Source of the DNA: DATLLJ01 sp965229885
GTDB taxonomy: Bacteria; Acidobacteriota; Vicinamibacteria; Vicinamibacterales; CAVVIG01
Direction: 5' to 3'
Length of the DNA stretch: 64,000 nucleotides
NCBI GenBank assembly: GCA_965229885.1
Contig: CBDDJX010000003.1
Location: 1,426,001-1,490,000, forward strand
Position 1 is the first letter of the stretch. The number at the start of each line of letters is the position of its first letter. This document shows, piece by piece, positions 62,251 to 64,000 of this stretch. The notes under the pieces were generated by a model that was not told where the DNA came from, searched no databases, and saw only the letters and a list, made by a program, of their open reading frames with translations. Made by a program: the position numbers and the translations under genes.

Positions 62251-63276
62251 ATGCGATCGTCTCTCCGAACCCTTGTCGTGCTGGTGCTGGCCGTGGGCCT
62301 GCTCGCCTTGTTCTTGTACAACGTCGACTTGCGGCGGGTCGGGAGCGAAATCGCGAACGCGCAGCCAGCGTGGCTGGCGCTGTCAGTCGCCACGATGCTG
62401 GTCAATCTCGCGCTTCGTGCGTATCGATGGCAGTATCTGCTCGATCCGCTCGGGAAGGTGCGGTTCGGCAGCGCGTTTCGCGCGACAGCCGTCGGATTCG
62501 CGGCGAACACGGTGTTGCCAGCGCGCGCTGGTGAGCTGATTCGCCCATATTTTCTTGCGCGGTACGAACGCATGAGCGCGACGGGGGCGTTTGCGACGAT
62601 CATTCTCGAGCGCCTGCTCGATCTCGTGGCCGTGGTCGTCCTTCTTGCGGCGTATGTGTTCGTATTCGGCCGCGGTTTGGAACTGACCAACCCGGTGGCG
62701 TTTGGGATGTTGAAGTGGGCAGGCGCGGCGGCGGCAGCGGGGGTCCTGTCCGCGCTCGTCATTCTGTTCGTTCTGGCCGGCAACCCCGAACGGCTCGGCC
62801 GCGGCACGAGCCGACTCGCGGCGGTCGTGCCCTCGTTCGCGGCCACGATCGCCCGGGTCGCGGAGAAGTTCGCGCGTGGCCTTGGCGCGATTCGAAGCCC
62901 TCGCCGTCTGCTCGTCGCTCTCGTCTGGTCATTTCCGTTGTGGCTGTTGATTGCCGTCGGCATCTGGGCGGTGGCGATCGCTTTCCGGCTGGCGATGCCG
63001 TTCACCGGTTCCTTCTTGATCGTTGCGCTGCTGGTGCTCAGCGTCGCCGTCGTCCCCACCCCGGGTGCAATCGGCGGGTTCCACGCCGCGTTCCGCTACG
63101 GCGCGACGACGTTTTTCGGGGCGCCAGATGATGCCGCCGTCGGCGCGGCCATCGTCCTCCACTTGCTGTCGATCGGTCCATCATTGCTGCTCGGCCTGTA
63201 CTTCGCGGCGCAGGTCGGCGTGAACCTGTCGCACGTGCGGGACCTGGCCGTGACCTCGCCGGGAGACATCGCGTGA
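62251..63276 (+). CDS. Lysylphosphatidylglycerol synthase TM / flippase-like (UPF0104) membrane protein
   Basis: 341 residues from ATG 62251, divergent from purC. About eight TM segments: TLVVLVLAVGLLALFLYNVD, then GSAFRATAVGFAANTVLPAR with the conserved NxxxPARxGE pattern (AGELIRPYFLARYE), and LLDLVAVVVLLAAYVFVFG. The late segment VVPTPGAIGGFHAAFRYG is the PxPGGxGxxE-like block of the LPG_synthase_TM family. Members are flippase-like or lipid-synthesis integral proteins; the substrate is unknown. Its stop overlaps the nrdR start (GTGA). Confidence 0.85.
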   Translation: MRSSLRTLVVLVLAVGLLALFLYNVDLRRVGSEIANAQPAWLALSVATMLVNLALRAYRWQYLLDPLGKVRFGSAFRATAVGFAANTVLPARAGELIRPYFLARYERMSATGAFATIILERLLDLVAVVVLLAAYVFVFGRGLELTNPVAFGMLKWAGAAAAAGVLSALVILFVLAGNPERLGRGTSRLAAVVPSFAATIARVAEKFARGLGAIRSPRRLLVALVWSFPLWLLIAVGIWAVAIAFRLAMPFTGSFLIVALLVLSVAVVPTPGAIGGFHAAFRYGATTFFGAPDDAAVGAAIVLHLLSIGPSLLLGLYFAAQVGVNLSHVRDLAVTSPGDIA

Positions 63277-63731
63277 AGTGTCCGTACTGCAGCCACCTCG
63301 GCGACAAGGTCGTCGACTCGCGCGAAGGCAAAGAAGGGGAAGTGATTCGGCGGCGGCGCGAGTGTCTCGAGTGCGGGAAGCGCTTCACGAGTTACGAGCG
63401 GATCGATGAGATTCCGTACATGGTTGTGAAGAAGGACGGCACGCGCGAACGGTTCGAGCGGCACAAACTCGTGGCGGGGCTGCTCAAGGCGTGCGAGAAG
63501 CGTCCGGTCAGCGTGGCCGGGCTCGAGGCGATCGCCGATCGCGTCGAGGGCGCACTGCAGGAGCGGCCGGAGAAGGAAATCGCCACGGCGGACATCGGCG
63601 CGTTCGTCATGGAGGAGCTGAAGAAGCTCGATAAGGTCGCGTACGTACGGTTCGCGTCGGTGTACCGGCATTTCCGGGACATCGGCGAGTTCATGAGCGA
63701 GTTGAAAGACCTGTTGAACGCCAAGGAATGA
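63273..63731 (+). CDS. nrdR: Transcriptional repressor NrdR
   Basis: 152 residues from GTG 63273. The zinc ribbon uses Cys 3, 6, 31 and 34 (MKCPYCSHLGDKVVDSREGK; RRRECLECGKRF). The ATP-cone domain follows: VVKKDGTRERFERHKLVAGL through ELKKLDKVAYVRFASVYRHF. NrdR represses ribonucleotide reductase genes in response to ATP/dATP. No nrd gene is nearby. The downstream gene overlaps its stop (ATGA). Confidence 0.96.
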   Translation: MKCPYCSHLGDKVVDSREGKEGEVIRRRRECLECGKRFTSYERIDEIPYMVVKKDGTRERFERHKLVAGLLKACEKRPVSVAGLEAIADRVEGALQERPEKEIATADIGAFVMEELKKLDKVAYVRFASVYRHFRDIGEFMSELKDLLNAKE

Positions 63732-64000
63732 AGACACAAGGGACGACATGCATTGCACAGACCGCAGAGAATCGCGTGCTCTGCGTGCTCCGCGGTTTCT
63801 GCGTCGATCGCTGTGTTCGCCTTTTGTGTCTTCGTGTTTTCGTGGTTGCCGTTGTCTTGGTCGCCGCGGTCCGCGCGCAAGTGCCGGAAGTGTCGGTCAC
63901 GCCGATTGCGCGCGACGGCCAGGTACTGGTGTCCTTTGACCTGACCGATGCATTTTCCTCGGATGTGCGCGACGCGATTCAGAGCGGACTGCCGACGACG
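63728..64000 (+). CDS. DUF4390-like exported protein (3' end outside window)
   Basis: 91 codons visible from ATG 63728, overlapping the nrdR stop. The segment VRLLCLRVFVVAVVLVAAVR acts as a signal peptide, preceded by an unusually long, Cys/Arg-rich stretch. The mature part EVSVTPIARDGQVLVSFDLT and SSDVRDAIQSGLPTT fit the start of DUF4390 (VxPVARDGxVLVSFxLxDxF...DAIxSGLPTT). A start nearer the signal sequence is possible, because the first 30 codons look like an intergenic repeat read through by chance. Function unknown. Confidence 0.65.
   Translation, partial: MKTQGTTCIAQTAENRVLCVLRGFCVDRCVRLLCLRVFVVAVVLVAAVRAQVPEVSVTPIARDGQVLVSFDLTDAFSSDVRDAIQSGLPTT

Overview
The window is a GC-rich bacterial chromosome segment. 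Gene content suggests Acidobacteriota, probably a Vicinamibacteria-like lineage: a DUF5916 outer-membrane protein, an S46 peptidase, a secreted protein with a PWGEPDLQGIW N-terminus, a cytochrome/copper-monooxygenase protein, GDSL esterase with a LolD/FtsX-like exporter, and DUF4390. This placement is inferred from family composition only; there is no rRNA in the window.

The window has two unlike parts. From about 1.7 to 31 kb it is an insertion-sequence graveyard. IS3-, IS6-, IS1-, IS1380- and IS630-like elements and integrase-type transposases, whole and broken, are interleaved with gene scraps (replicative helicase-like, PQQ propeller, protein kinase, CMD, SRPBCC, TPR). Intact islands survive among them: secreted-protein genes, a SMP-30 lactonase, a methyltransferase, a DUF411 protein, an ICMT-like methyltransferase, a complete oligopeptide ABC operon (oppA-B-C-D-F, minus strand), a tRNA-Leu(UAA) and an S46 peptidase. 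From 31 to 64 kb the DNA is tightly packed core genome with many 1-4 bp start/stop overlaps and only one IS, next to groESL.

Core modules are: a GDSL esterase / ABC ATPase / giant permease operon; DksA-type regulator, a small protein and FolK; a Spy-like / TolC / MFP / RND efflux operon ending in a decayed MacB-like ATPase; ECF sigma / anti-sigma / IspH; PckA-GatB-FtsE-FtsX; RNase R; TatA; a geranylgeranyl-reductase-family gene with one in-frame stop; TonB; GroES-GroEL under a CIRCE-like operator; Fis-type regulator with PurC; and a flippase-like membrane protein, NrdR and DUF4390.

The most unusual signals are these. (1) A conserved promoter/5'-leader element occurs in front of three unrelated exported-protein genes, with near-constant internal spacing. 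(2) One IS3 element is a chimera of two IS types, and another type is present as two copies sharing the same three inactivating lesions. (3) A 167-bp MITE-like element carries TIRs resembling those of the IS1-like element 12 kb away. (4) A variant CIRCE overlaps the end of a near-consensus promoter for groESL, with an IS inserted just upstream. (5) The OppC permease carries an FnIII-like insertion.
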